64,000 nucleotides of DNA from positions 310,001 through 374,000 of the forward strand of contig NZ_JAKZLA010000003.1 in the NCBI RefSeq assembly GCF_022808775.1, given 5' to 3'. The stretch comes from Geothrix terrae (GTDB taxonomy: Bacteria > Acidobacteriota > Holophagae > Holophagales > Holophagaceae). Positions 1-8,053 of this stretch are shown piece by piece (within the stretch, counting starts at the first letter, position 1; each line of letters begins with the position of its first letter). The notes under the pieces were generated by a model. It had not been told where the DNA came from, ran no database searches, and was given only the letters and a program-made list of their open reading frames with translations. A program made the translations under genes and the position numbers.

Positions 1-1
1 G

Positions 2-1252
2 CTGGTGGCCGGCGGCCTGGCGGCACGGGGCCGCAGCGGGGGCGCCCTGACCGTGGCCCTGGTCTCCGGCCTCGCCGCGCCGCTGGTCTTCAGCCAGGGC
101 GGCCACCACGAGGTGGCCCTGGCGATCTACCTGGCCGTGCTCATGGCCGCGGCGCTGGCGGTGCCCTACCTCGCCAAGGCCGGGGAAACCTGGCACGGCG
201 CCCGCTGGACGGCGCTCATCGGCACCTGGCTCCTGCTGCTCTCCGCCTGCGCCGAGGTGCTGAAGGCCGATGCTCCGGCCCTGGCGGGCCTGCTGGCCCT
301 CCATCTGGCCCTGGCCGGAGGCTGGGCCTGGCTGCCGGGACGGGAGGAGAAGCCGGGCACGCCGACCGTGCTCTGGCTGGTCGCCTCGATCCTGGCCACC
401 ACGTACGGCGGCCTGGTGTGGAAGCGCCTGGACCTCGCGCCCGAAGCCTTCGCCGCGCCGGTGCTCGTCCTCGCCGCCCTGAACCTGGCCCTCGTGAAGC
501 CGCTGCGCCGCCGCCTGGGCGGCCGTCAGGCGGATTGGGGCCTGTTGGCGCTGGCGGCGGGGCACCTCGCCCTGGCGGTGCCCGTGGCCCTGGCCTGGCG
601 CTGGGTGGGCCCCCTCTGGGGCGTCTTCGCCCTGGGTCTGGCCTGGGCCTCCCGGAAGGCCGAGGAGGGCGAGTTCGCGCAGGAGGCCACCGCCCTGCGC
701 TGGCTGGCGGCGGGCATGGCGCTGCTCACCACCTTCCGCTGGGCGTTCCACGGCCTGGACAGCCTGTTCTTCCACGGCAGCGGGTCGGTGCCCTTCCTCC
801 ATGCCGCCTTCTTCGAAGGAGCCCTGGTCTCCGCCGCCTGGTTCCTGCTCACGCGGCGCGGCGGCCCCCTGGGCATGGTCTCGTTCCTCGCCCTGGAGGT
901 GACGGCCAACGTGACCCTGGCCTTCGAGGCGGCCCGGCTGGTGCAGTGGCTCCAGACCCCCGCCCCGGCCGGCTGGGGCCCCTCCCGCGCCGCCTCCATC
1001 GCCATGACGCTGGTGTGGGCCCTGTCCGGCGCCTGGCAGTGGATGCGCGGCCTGGGCCAGCGCGACACGGCCCGCCGCGCCCTGCTCGCCGCCGGCTACG
1101 CCTGGATGGGGATCGCCAGTTTCAAGCTCATCGTGTCGGATCTCGACCGCGCCGACACCCCTCTGCGCGCCCTGGCCTTCCTGGGGGTGGGGGCCATCGG
1201 CATGGCGGCCGCCATCCTCGCCCACCGGCACCATCCCGAGGGGAACGCATGA
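2..1252 (+). CDS. DUF2339-type multi-spanning membrane protein (5' end outside window)
   Basis: The reading frame is open from the first bases of the window, so the true start lies upstream and only the last 415 or so residues are seen. The protein is a run of hydrophobic Ala/Leu/Gly/Trp-rich helices separated by short Arg-rich loops, typical of a polytopic inner-membrane protein. The next gene is a DUF3999-like lipoprotein that overlaps it by 4 nt (ATGA). DUF2339 and DUF3999 proteins are commonly encoded side by side, which supports the family call more than any single motif does. Function is unknown; an envelope role is inferred. Confidence 0.7.
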   Translation: MVAGGLAARGRSGGALTVALVSGLAAPLVFSQGGHHEVALAIYLAVLMAAALAVPYLAKAGETWHGARWTALIGTWLLLLSACAEVLKADAPALAGLLALHLALAGGWAWLPGREEKPGTPTVLWLVASILATTYGGLVWKRLDLAPEAFAAPVLVLAALNLALVKPLRRRLGGRQADWGLLALAAGHLALAVPVALAWRWVGPLWGVFALGLAWASRKAEEGEFAQEATALRWLAAGMALLTTFRWAFHGLDSLFFHGSGSVPFLHAAFFEGALVSAAWFLLTRRGGPLGMVSFLALEVTANVTLAFEAARLVQWLQTPAPAGWGPSRAASIAMTLVWALSGAWQWMRGLGQRDTARRALLAAGYAWMGIASFKLIVSDLDRADTPLRALAFLGVGAIGMAAAILAHRHHPEGNA

Positions 1253-2505
1253 GATCCATTCGCCTGATCGCTCCCTTGGGTCTCCTCCTGCTCGGCCTCG
1301 CCTGCGCCCGCGAAGACGCCGGAGCCCTGCGCCGCAGGCCCATCCCGGCGCCATCCGCCAGCGGGTGGGCGCGCCTGCCCCTGGACGCGGACGCCCAGCG
1401 CCAGATGAAGGGCGCCTGGATCGGTGATGCGGAGGGGCGGAGCGTCCCCTTCCTGGAGGCCCGCGAGGGGCTCTGGGAATCCCGCACCCTAGCCCTGGAC
1501 CACCTGCTGACCGGGCGGGACGCGGAAGGCCGGCCCACGGCCGAATTCTCCCTGAAGCTCCCCGAGGGCTGGCGGGTGGGCGAGCGGGAGACGCTGGAAC
1601 TCGACTTCGACCTCGATGGACGCGCTCCCTGGGTGGCCCAGGTGAAGGCTGAGCGGCGACGCGAGGACGAGGGCGACGGCGGCGCCTTCATCGCCTACGA
1701 CGCCTCCGCCTCCATGCACCTCTACGACCTGTCGCCCTCGGGCCACCGGCACACCCTCCACCTCCCCTGGGACGGCCAGCGCTACCGCATGACGCTGCTG
1801 GCCTCGCAGGGAGAGGCCCCGCGCATCCGCGGCCTCTCGGTGCGGGCGGAGACCCGGCCTGAAGCCCTGGAAGCGGAGCTGGCCCTCGAGGGCGCCCTCG
1901 CCCCGCAGCCGGACCGGCCGCGAACCTGGCGGCTGACGCTGCCCGACACGGAGCGCATCGTCGGGCTCGACCTGGTGCTGGCGCCGCCCGCCGCGCCCCT
2001 CGCGCCGGAAGTCCGGTTGGGAGAGCGGGCCGAGACGGAGCGGTCCGGGATGGCGCAGACGATGGTGCAGACCTGGACCGGCGGCGACCTCGTATGGAAC
2101 CTCCCGGCCCTGGGCACGCGCTCCAGCCGCATCGCCCTCGCGCCGGCGCTGGCGAAGACGCTCACCCTGACCCTGCCTGACGGCGCCACGCCCCAGCACG
2201 TGCGCGCCCTGGTGCGGCGGCAGACCTTGATCTTCCCCGTGGAGGCGGGACAGGCCTACGCCCTCCACCTGGGGGGCGAGGCCAAGCCCGCGCCCGGCAG
2301 CCTGGGCGCCCTGCCCTCCCTCCAAGTCCTGACCGCCGCCGCCCCCCTGGTCCTCGGCGCCAGCGAGCCCGATCCCCAGGGCCTTCCCCGCCGGATCGGC
2401 GCTGACGAGCGCGCCCGGCCCTGGATGCCCTGGGTGGCGGGGGTGGCCGTGCTGGTCCTGGCCGCCGTCGCCTGGAAGCTGCTGAAGCAGACTCCCACCG
2501 CATGA
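1249..2505 (+). CDS. DUF3999-like membrane-anchored lipoprotein
   Basis: A 418-residue protein. It begins with a lipoprotein signal (hydrophobic residues 5-18, Cys19 as lipid attachment site). A large beta-rich extracytoplasmic region follows, and a single transmembrane helix lies near the C-terminus (about 395-412) with a basic tail. This layout matches DUF3999 proteins, which are usually co-encoded with DUF2339 proteins. The ATG overlaps the previous stop (ATGA), implying translational coupling. Function is unknown. The family call rests on layout and neighbour, not on a searched profile. Confidence 0.65.
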   Translation: MRSIRLIAPLGLLLLGLACAREDAGALRRRPIPAPSASGWARLPLDADAQRQMKGAWIGDAEGRSVPFLEAREGLWESRTLALDHLLTGRDAEGRPTAEFSLKLPEGWRVGERETLELDFDLDGRAPWVAQVKAERRREDEGDGGAFIAYDASASMHLYDLSPSGHRHTLHLPWDGQRYRMTLLASQGEAPRIRGLSVRAETRPEALEAELALEGALAPQPDRPRTWRLTLPDTERIVGLDLVLAPPAAPLAPEVRLGERAETERSGMAQTMVQTWTGGDLVWNLPALGTRSSRIALAPALAKTLTLTLPDGATPQHVRALVRRQTLIFPVEAGQAYALHLGGEAKPAPGSLGALPSLQVLTAAAPLVLGASEPDPQGLPRRIGADERARPWMPWVAGVAVLVLAAVAWKLLKQTPTA

Positions 2506-3266
2506 CGCTCCGCGCCGTCTTGCCCGCGGCCCTCTCGCTGGTGGGACTCGCATGCCGCTCGCCCCTGGCCGACCTGCGGCCGGGACCCGGGGGGCCGGCG
2601 CTGGCCCTGGCGGTCCATGTCGAAGACCACAGCCGGAAGCTCGCCCGCCTGAAGGAGCCCGATGGAGAGGCCGACACGCCCGAGTCGCGCGGGGCGGCCC
2701 TCGAGGCCCAGCGCGCGGCCTTCGAGGCCGACCTGCGCGCCGAGGCCGCGGCCCGGAGCCTGCGCCTGGATCCGGCCTCGGACCTGCGCCTGGACCTGAC
2801 CATCACCAGCCTGGGCGAGGTGCGGATCAAGTACATCGCCTGGGGGATCGCCAGTGGGGTGGGATGGGGCGTGGGCGTGGGCGTGCTGGCCCATGACCCG
2901 CGGCTGGCCGTGGGCCTCGGGGCCTACGAGCTGGTGGAGGAGAGCGCCTTCTGGATCGGCGGCTCGGTGCTCATGGGCCGCTGGTCCAGCCCCGCAGTGG
3001 TGGAGGCGAAGCTCCTCCGCGCCGACGCGGGGAAACCGCTGTGGGAGGAGACCTACCACGTGCTGTGGGCCCGCCGGGAGCTGGGAGCCCTGGCCCCGGC
3101 CGAGCGGGCGAAGCGGGAGCGCCAGCTCCAGGCCTCCCTCCGCAAGATCGAGGCGAAGCTCCTCCACGACCTCGAAGCCATTCCCGGCTTCCCCCGCCCC
3201 GTCAGCCCTCCGCGGCCCCTGGTGTCGCCGGCCGCAGCTGCACCAGCGCCACCGCCCCCAGGATGA
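2502..3266 (+). CDS. Hypothetical lipoprotein
   Basis: A 254-residue protein overlapping the DUF3999 gene by 4 nt (ATGA), so probably the third gene of the same transcript. It has a lipoprotein signal with Cys18 after a Leu/Ala-rich stretch, a charged Ala/Glu/Arg helical region at about 45-90, and a Gly/Val/Trp-rich hydrophobic patch at about 110-130 that could be membrane-associated. The tail is Pro/Ala-rich. I do not recognise a family. The last 65 nt overlap, tail to tail, the end of the opposite-strand transporter gene, so the Pro/Ala tail may be a recent read-through extension. Confidence 0.6.
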   Translation: MTLRAVLPAALSLVGLACRSPLADLRPGPGGPALALAVHVEDHSRKLARLKEPDGEADTPESRGAALEAQRAAFEADLRAEAAARSLRLDPASDLRLDLTITSLGEVRIKYIAWGIASGVGWGVGVGVLAHDPRLAVGLGAYELVEESAFWIGGSVLMGRWSSPAVVEAKLLRADAGKPLWEETYHVLWARRELGALAPAERAKRERQLQASLRKIEAKLLHDLEAIPGFPRPVSPPRPLVSPAAAAPAPPPPG

Positions 3267-4071
3267 TCGCCATGCCCAGGATCTCGCGCGGGCCGAAGGG
3301 CTCGTGGAGGATGAGCCCCCCGAGTAGCACGGCCACCAGCGGGTTCAGGTAGGCATAGGTGCCCATCTTCGCCGGTGGCCAGGCCTTGGCCAGGTAGACG
3401 TAGGCGGAGAAGGCCAGCATGGAGCCGAACAGGGCCAGGTAGACCGCGGCCCCCACGGCCTTGTGGGTGAGCGGTCCCCGCAGGAACCCGCCGGTGAGGG
3501 GCGCGGCCGTGAGCCCGATGACCGCGGCGGTGGCCATCTGGATGCCCACGTTGGTGAGCAGCCCCCCGCCGTGGACGAAGTGCTTGCCGTGCAGCGTGCC
3601 CCAGGACCAGATGATCGGCGCCGCCACCAGGGCCGCCAGCCCGCCCGCGTGAACGCGCGCGCCGCCCGAAGGCCACACCAGCACGACGACGCCGGCCAGC
3701 CCCAGCAGAAGTCCCATCCAGCCCTTGGGGCCCAGCGGCTGCTTCGCCATGGAGAAGACCGCCAGCCACAGGGGCACCAGCGCCGCCAGCACCGCCGCCA
3801 GGCCCGAGGAGACATGCAGCTCGGCCCAGGAGACCAGCGCGTTGGAGCCTCCCAGCAGCAGGGCCCCCACGATCATGAGGTGGCCCACTTCCCGGGCCGG
3901 GGGCCAGGGCTCCCGCCGCAGCCGCCCCACCGCCAGGGCGAGCACCGAGGCGAGGGAGAAGCGCGCCGCCACCAGCCCGTAGGGCGTGAAGGACTCCAGG
4001 CCCAGCGCGATGGCGAAGTAGGTGGAGCCCCACACCACGGCCACGGTGAGGTAGGCGAGCCAGGCGAGCAT
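3202..4071 (-). CDS. EamA/DMT-superfamily transporter
   Basis: A 289-residue protein with about ten hydrophobic helices arranged as two EamA repeats. The first repeat starts with the characteristic VVWGSTYFAI stretch near the N-terminus; the second carries the typical YLNPLVAVLLGGLILHEPF segment near the C-terminus. Members of this family export amino acids or other small metabolites across the inner membrane. The ATG was chosen because it overlaps the stop of the upstream gene (TGATG); the frame can be read further upstream but gives no credible signal. Downstream of an Lrp-type regulator, so an amino-acid-linked export role is plausible but inferred. Confidence 0.85.
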   Translation of the reverse strand: MLAWLAYLTVAVVWGSTYFAIALGLESFTPYGLVAARFSLASVLALAVGRLRREPWPPAREVGHLMIVGALLLGGSNALVSWAELHVSSGLAAVLAALVPLWLAVFSMAKQPLGPKGWMGLLLGLAGVVVLVWPSGGARVHAGGLAALVAAPIIWSWGTLHGKHFVHGGGLLTNVGIQMATAAVIGLTAAPLTGGFLRGPLTHKAVGAAVYLALFGSMLAFSAYVYLAKAWPPAKMGTYAYLNPLVAVLLGGLILHEPFGPREILGMAIILGAVALVQLRPATPGAAEG

Positions 4072-4397
4072 CAGGGCGCGTCCATGCCCGCTTCGCGCTC
4101 CACGCGGCAGACCCGCAGGTGGAAGGATCCGTACCACCGCTCCCGGCCCAGGCGCTGGGCCACGGCATGCTCGGCATGCGCCTTCCACGCGGCGATGGAG
4201 GCCTCGTCCCTCCAGTAGGACACGGTGATGCCGAAGCCCTCGGCGTCCCGGGCGCTCTCCACGCCGAGGAAGCCGGGCTGCGAGCGGGCCAGCTCCACCA
4301 TGCGGTCGGCCATGGCCCCGTAGCCCTGGTCGCCCGGGGTGCGCTGGCTGCTGAAGATGACGGCGAGGTAGGGCGGCTCGGGAGTTCGCGCGATCAC
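4071..4397 (-). CDS. Antibiotic biosynthesis monooxygenase (ABM)-domain protein
   Basis: A 108-residue protein resembling small ABM-fold ferredoxin-like dimers. Visible features are the segment AVIFSSQRTPGDQGYGAMADRM near the start, QPGFLGVESARD in the middle, and the conserved ISYW-like stretch VSYWRDEASIAAWKAHAEH. Members include monooxygenases and many uncharacterised stress proteins; catalysis cannot be assigned. The start is GTG, overlapping the upstream regulator stop by 4 nt (GTGA), and its stop overlaps the transporter start, so all three form one transcript. Confidence 0.75.
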   Translation of the reverse strand: MIARTPEPPYLAVIFSSQRTPGDQGYGAMADRMVELARSQPGFLGVESARDAEGFGITVSYWRDEASIAAWKAHAEHAVAQRLGRERWYGSFHLRVCRVEREAGMDAP

Positions 4398-4900
4398 TTC
4401 TTGGCCTTCTTCCCCGCGGCGTCGCCCGCCGGGAAGGGGCTGGGGCCGGCCTTCTCCCAGTGGGTCTCCAGCACGATGGTGGTGCGGGTGGTCACCATGG
4501 GCCCCAGGGCGCGGATGCGGCGCAGGCGCTCGGCGATGCCCGCCGGCGTGTCAGCCACGACCTTCAGCATGAGGGCGTCCTCGCCGGCCACCGTGTGGGC
4601 CTCCAGGATGTCCGGCTCGTCCTCCAGCGCCTTGATGAAGCGCTGCTCGATGGCCTCGTTGTTGTCCTTGTAGCGCACCGCCACGAAGGCCACGTTGGGC
4701 TTGTTCACGGCCGCCGGGGCCACGCGGGCGGCGTAGCCCGCCAGGATGCCGTCGGCTTCCAGGCGCTTCACGCGGTCGATGATGGTGGGGCGGCTCACGC
4801 CCAGCCGCTCCGCCAGTTCCGCGTGGCTCATGCGGCCCTCCTGCTGGAGCAGGGCCACCAGGCGCCGGTTCAGATCGTCTTCCATCAACGTCTTCGCCAT
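4394..4900 (-). CDS. Lrp/AsnC-family transcriptional regulator
   Basis: A 168-residue protein with an N-terminal helix-turn-helix (about residues 22-50, including AELAERLGVSRPTIIDRVKRL) followed by a RAM ligand-binding domain (about 65-150, with VAFVAVRYK and the ETHWEK end). The tail is Lys/Ala-rich. Lrp-family proteins sense amino acids or related effectors and usually control adjacent genes. Here the regulator is first in a three-gene transcript with an ABM protein and a DMT exporter and is divergent from kdsA, so control of the exporter is the simplest inference. Confidence 0.88.
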   Translation of the reverse strand: MAKTLMEDDLNRRLVALLQQEGRMSHAELAERLGVSRPTIIDRVKRLEADGILAGYAARVAPAAVNKPNVAFVAVRYKDNNEAIEQRFIKALEDEPDILEAHTVAGEDALMLKVVADTPAGIAERLRRIRALGPMVTTRTTIVLETHWEKAGPSPFPAGDAAGKKAKK

Positions 4901-5000
4901 GCTGGACTCCGGGAATGGGGTTGATGAGAATCATTGAACACTGTGCTAGATGGTTCGGCAATACGGATGACAACCCGTAAATGGCCCATGCCGAGGTAAA
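4901..5000. promoter_or_regulatory. Divergent promoter region between Lrp regulator and kdsA
   Basis: A 100-nt gap between two outward-facing genes, noticeably more AT-rich than its surroundings (for example around 4921-4985). It must hold both promoters. A short stretch TGAGAATCATT near 4924-4935 resembles half of an inverted operator, but I cannot define -35/-10 boxes with confidence. Confidence 0.35.
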
Positions 5001-5849
5001 ATGCAGGCAGAGGTGCACATGGACTTCGCCCGACCCTTCACCGGCCAGAGCTTCTTCCTGATCGCGGGGCCCTGCGTCATCGAAAGCCGGGAGCATGCCC
5101 ACCTGATGGCCGCGAGCCTGCGGGACCTGGCGGAGGCCCGGGGCATTCCCTTCATCTACAAGTCCAGCTTCGACAAGGCCAACCGCACCAGCCGGGACAG
5201 CCACCGGGGTCCGGGCATGGAGGAGGGCCTGGACATCCTGGCCGAGGTCCGCAGCCGCTACGGCGTGCCCGTCCTCACCGACGTCCACGAGAGCAGCCAG
5301 TGCGCGCCCGCGGCCCAGGCCGTGGACGTGCTCCAGATCCCCGCCTTCCTCTGCCGCCAGACGGACCTGCTCCTGGCCGCCGCGGCCACGGGCCGCACGG
5401 TGAACCTGAAGAAGGGCCAGTTCCTCGCCCCCTGGGACCTGAAGCATGGCGTGGAGAAGCTCCAATCCGTACCCGGTCACGGCCCCGTGTGGGTGACCGA
5501 GCGCGGCTCCAGCTTCGGCTACGGCAACCTGGTGGTGGACTTCCAGAGCTTCCCGCACCTGCGCAAGACCGGCTGCCCCGTGATCTTCGACGCCACCCAC
5601 AGCGTGCAGAAGCCCGGCGCCCTGGGCAAGGCCACCGGCGGCGCCCGGGAGATGATTCCGACCCTGGCCCGGGCCGCGGCCACGGCCGTGGATGGCTTCT
5701 TCTTCGAGGTGCACGACTGCCCGGAGAAGGCCTTCAGCGACGGCCCGAACGCCATGCGCCTGGAGCAGTTCGGCGCCCTGCTCGATGAGCTGCTGGTCCT
5801 GTGGAGGGCTGGCCGCGCCGCGGCGCAGCTCGATCCCGCCGGCAAGTGA
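5001..5849 (+). CDS. kdsA: 3-deoxy-8-phosphooctulonate synthase (Kdo-8-phosphate synthase)
   Basis: A 282-residue protein, close to the usual 280-285. It condenses phosphoenolpyruvate with arabinose-5-phosphate to make Kdo-8-phosphate for lipopolysaccharide, in the cytosol. Diagnostic segments are IAGPCVIES, YKSSFDKANRTS, PVLTDVHE, IPAFLCRQTDLL, LKKGQFLAPWDL and IFDATHSVQ. The Cys in IAGPC, the His in DATHS and the Glu/Asp of EVHDC...SDGPN are the positions that bind metal in metal-dependent KdsA enzymes, so this looks like the metal-dependent class. Divergent from the Lrp regulator and followed 8 nt later by an acetyltransferase. Confidence 0.95.
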   Translation: MQAEVHMDFARPFTGQSFFLIAGPCVIESREHAHLMAASLRDLAEARGIPFIYKSSFDKANRTSRDSHRGPGMEEGLDILAEVRSRYGVPVLTDVHESSQCAPAAQAVDVLQIPAFLCRQTDLLLAAAATGRTVNLKKGQFLAPWDLKHGVEKLQSVPGHGPVWVTERGSSFGYGNLVVDFQSFPHLRKTGCPVIFDATHSVQKPGALGKATGGAREMIPTLARAAATAVDGFFFEVHDCPEKAFSDGPNAMRLEQFGALLDELLVLWRAGRAAAQLDPAGK

Positions 5850-5857
5850 GGGTCGCG

Positions 5858-6406
5858 ATGCCGGAGGCGATCAAGGCCGGGCGTGCCCTGGAGCTGCGCC
5901 CCCTGTGCCTGCGCGATGCGCGCCCCCTGTTCGCCCTCGTGGACGCCAACCGGGACCGTCTGCGCCATTGGCTGCCCTGGCCCGACGACAACCGAAGCGT
6001 GCAGGATTCCCGCGCCTACATCCTGAGGGTGCGGGCCCAGGCGCGCGCGGGCATGGCCCTTCCCTTCGGCCTCTGGTGGAAGGGGGGCCTGGTGGGCGTG
6101 GCGGGCTTCGTGTGGCTCGATCCGGCCAACCGCAGCGGGGGCATCGGCTACTGGCTGGCCCGGGAGGCCGAGGGCCACGGCCTGATGACCGCCGCCGTGT
6201 CGGCCCTGGCCCGCCACGGCTTCTACACCCTCAAGCTCAACCGCGTGGAGATCCGGGCCGGCGTCCGCAACCGCCGCAGCCGCGCCATTCCCGAGCGCCT
6301 GGGCTTCCGCCACGAAGGCACCCTGCGCCAAGCCGAGCGCCTGGTGGGCCGCTACGTGGATCATGCGGTGTACGGAATGCTGGCGGAGGAATGGCGGACC
6401 CGCTAA
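5858..6406 (+). CDS. GNAT-family N-acetyltransferase (RimJ/RimL-like)
   Basis: A 182-residue acetyl-CoA-dependent transferase. It shows the RimL-like opening LRPLCLRDARPLFALVDANR, the RHWLPWPD segment, the IGYWLAREAEGHGLMTAAV acetyl-CoA loop, the NRVEIRAGVRNRRSRAIPERLGF segment and the YVDHAVYGML end. Members acetylate protein N-termini or small amines; the substrate is not predictable. The ATG 8 nt after the kdsA stop gives the family's usual length and is preferred over the upstream frame overlapping kdsA. The stop codon lies at the very edge of the inverted-repeat element that follows. Confidence 0.88.
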   Translation: MPEAIKAGRALELRPLCLRDARPLFALVDANRDRLRHWLPWPDDNRSVQDSRAYILRVRAQARAGMALPFGLWWKGGLVGVAGFVWLDPANRSGGIGYWLAREAEGHGLMTAAVSALARHGFYTLKLNRVEIRAGVRNRRSRAIPERLGFRHEGTLRQAERLVGRYVDHAVYGMLAEEWRTR

Positions 6407-6634
6407 GAGTGCCTAACAAAACCCCCAGGGGGCGCGCGAGGGCCGCCGCTCCTCGCCCGGAGGGAGAAAGCCAGGTGGGCGCCACGGCGTCAGGTCCCTT
6501 GAACGATGTCCCGCATCGCCCTGCGGGCCCTTCCTTCTCGGTATCGCCTTCGGCGATACGCGAGACAAACTGATATCTGCGGTGCATCCCACCTGGCCTT
6601 CTTGCGGCCCCGTCGGGGTCTTGTTAGGCACTCT
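6406..6634. repeat. Short element bounded by 20-bp terminal inverted repeats
   Basis: A 229-bp non-coding stretch whose ends are inverted repeats: AGAGTGCCTAACAAAACCCC at 6406-6425 and its complement at 6615-6634, 19 of 20 bases matching. The left end overlaps the last base of the acetyltransferase stop. Inside lies a small hairpin (GTATCGCCTTCGGCGATAC, 6541-6559) and a 24-nt sequence at 6498-6521 that recurs, in opposite orientation, inside the element at 23320-23592. No transposase is present. It looks like a MITE-like, non-autonomous element or intergenic repeat. Confidence 0.7.
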
Positions 6635-6666
6635 AAACCGCCTGCGCGCCTGGCAGTAACCGGGGT

Positions 6667-7116
6667 ATGCGCCGCTGGATCCCCCTCCTCGCTCTTTCCG
6701 CCCTCCCCCTGGGGGCCCAGACGGCCATGGTCTCGCTGATCCGCCAGCCGAAGGCCACCGCCGCCGAATTCACGGTACCCATCACGGAGATCCAGGTGCG
6801 GGACGGCGGGGATTTCGCGCACCTCCACCTGGGCGTCGGCCTCGGAGCCCGGCACTGGGACGATGGCGACACCAGCCTGCGGTTCGTCATGGACGCCAAC
6901 GCCACCGCCAACGCGGTTTTCGTGGGGTTCGGCGCCATCGTGGAGGTCCCGCCCGGCGAGGGCGCCTTCCTCGGCCCCCGGCTCCGCGTGGGCTGGGCCT
7001 TCCATCCGGCCTGGGCCCTCAGCCTCGAAGGCGAGCATCTGGAGCGTCCCTTCACCGACGGGATCACGCCCCGCCGGCGGAGCGCCCTGGGACTGGCGCT
7101 GACCTGCCGCTTCTGA
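6667..7116 (+). CDS. Small exported protein, possibly outer-membrane barrel-like
   Basis: A 149-residue protein with a cleavable signal peptide (MRRW followed by a Leu/Ala-rich stretch ending at about ALPLGAQ). The mature part alternates hydrophobic and polar residues in strand-like blocks (HLHLGVGLGAR, GAFLGPRLRVGWAFH, WALSLEGEHLE) and ends in a strand with terminal Phe (LGLALTCRF), as outer-membrane beta-barrel proteins do. It is short for a full barrel. I do not recognise a family. Convergent with the folate gene, 10 nt apart. Confidence 0.6.
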   Translation: MRRWIPLLALSALPLGAQTAMVSLIRQPKATAAEFTVPITEIQVRDGGDFAHLHLGVGLGARHWDDGDTSLRFVMDANATANAVFVGFGAIVEVPPGEGAFLGPRLRVGWAFHPAWALSLEGEHLERPFTDGITPRRRSALGLALTCRF

Positions 7117-7126
7117 GAGCGGCGGC

Positions 7127-7987
7127 CTACTCCACGCCCGCCGCGTAGGTCAGGTTCAGCAGGGCCATGGCCCGTGTGACTTTGCCCACGCTGTTCTTGG
7201 TGGTGTCGGTGTAGAGGATGCCGCGGCGGTCCAGGGCCTCGTAGTCGAAGTTGCCGTCGCCGCTGAGGTCGAAGCAGAGGGCGCCGTCCTTGATCCAGTC
7301 CGTGCGGATCTGATAGCCGGGGGCCGGCACGGCGCTCACGATGACATCGGCCATGCGCACGAAGCCTTCCAGGTGCGTCGGGTTGGTGGCGGCATGGCAG
7401 AGGATGGGCGTGCCCTTGAGGTTGGCCACCATGGCGGTGAGGGGTCGGCCGATGCGCAGGCTGTCGTTGATGACGAGCACGGTCTTCCCGGCCATCCAGC
7501 CGTCGCCGAAGCCGCGCTTGAGGGTCTTCACGATGGCCCGGGCGGTGCAGGGCGTCATGCAGCGGTGCTGGGAGCCGTCATCCAGGCGCTTCCGGTACTT
7601 GGTGAGGAATCCGATGTTGATGGCGTGGAGGCCCTCGATGTCCTTGCCCGGATCCACCAGGTCCATCACCTCGTCATCCTTGATCTCGGGGTAGCGCAGG
7701 GGATAGAAGATGAACACGCCGTGGGTCTTCTCGTCCTGGTTCAGGCGGGCGATGAGCTTCACGAGCTGCATGCCGTTCTCCACGCGCAGGTCCGCCGCGT
7801 TGATGCCCAGGTCCTCGCAGTCCTTCATGAGCCAGCGCTGGTAGGTGACGCTGCCGGGGTCGCTGCTGCCGAGGATGACGCCCAGGCCCGGCGAGAAGCC
7901 CAGCTTCTTCACGTTCGAGCGCACCAGATCCAGGTAGTGCCGGGCGGTCTCCTGGCAGTCGAGCTTCCCCGTGAGCGTGGTGGGCAT
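7127..7987 (-). CDS. MTD1-like methylenetetrahydrofolate dehydrogenase (FolD superfamily)
   Basis: A 286-residue protein with the FolD fold: N-terminal folate-binding lobe, KDIEGLHAINIG, a TPCTARAIVKTL segment, and a Rossmann lobe with VLVINDSLRIGRPLTAM. In bifunctional FolD the motif Y-x3-K supplies the cyclohydrolase lysine. Here Tyr49 is present but the lysine position is Leu53, while the second Lys (Lys55) is kept. The segments SDPGSVTYQRWLMK, KDIEGL, TPCT and WIKDGALC resemble, from memory, the yeast monofunctional NAD-dependent enzyme MTD1. I infer oxidation of methylene-THF without cyclohydrolase activity. The ATG at 7987 is divergent from nth. Confidence 0.8.
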   Translation of the reverse strand: MPTTLTGKLDCQETARHYLDLVRSNVKKLGFSPGLGVILGSSDPGSVTYQRWLMKDCEDLGINAADLRVENGMQLVKLIARLNQDEKTHGVFIFYPLRYPEIKDDEVMDLVDPGKDIEGLHAINIGFLTKYRKRLDDGSQHRCMTPCTARAIVKTLKRGFGDGWMAGKTVLVINDSLRIGRPLTAMVANLKGTPILCHAATNPTHLEGFVRMADVIVSAVPAPGYQIRTDWIKDGALCFDLSGDGNFDYEALDRRGILYTDTTKNSVGKVTRAMALLNLTYAAGVE

Positions 7988-8053
7988 GCGGCACCTCACC
8001 TTCCAGTTTATCCATCCAGGGGCCCTCCGGAGGATCGGCCCTATCCTGGATCC

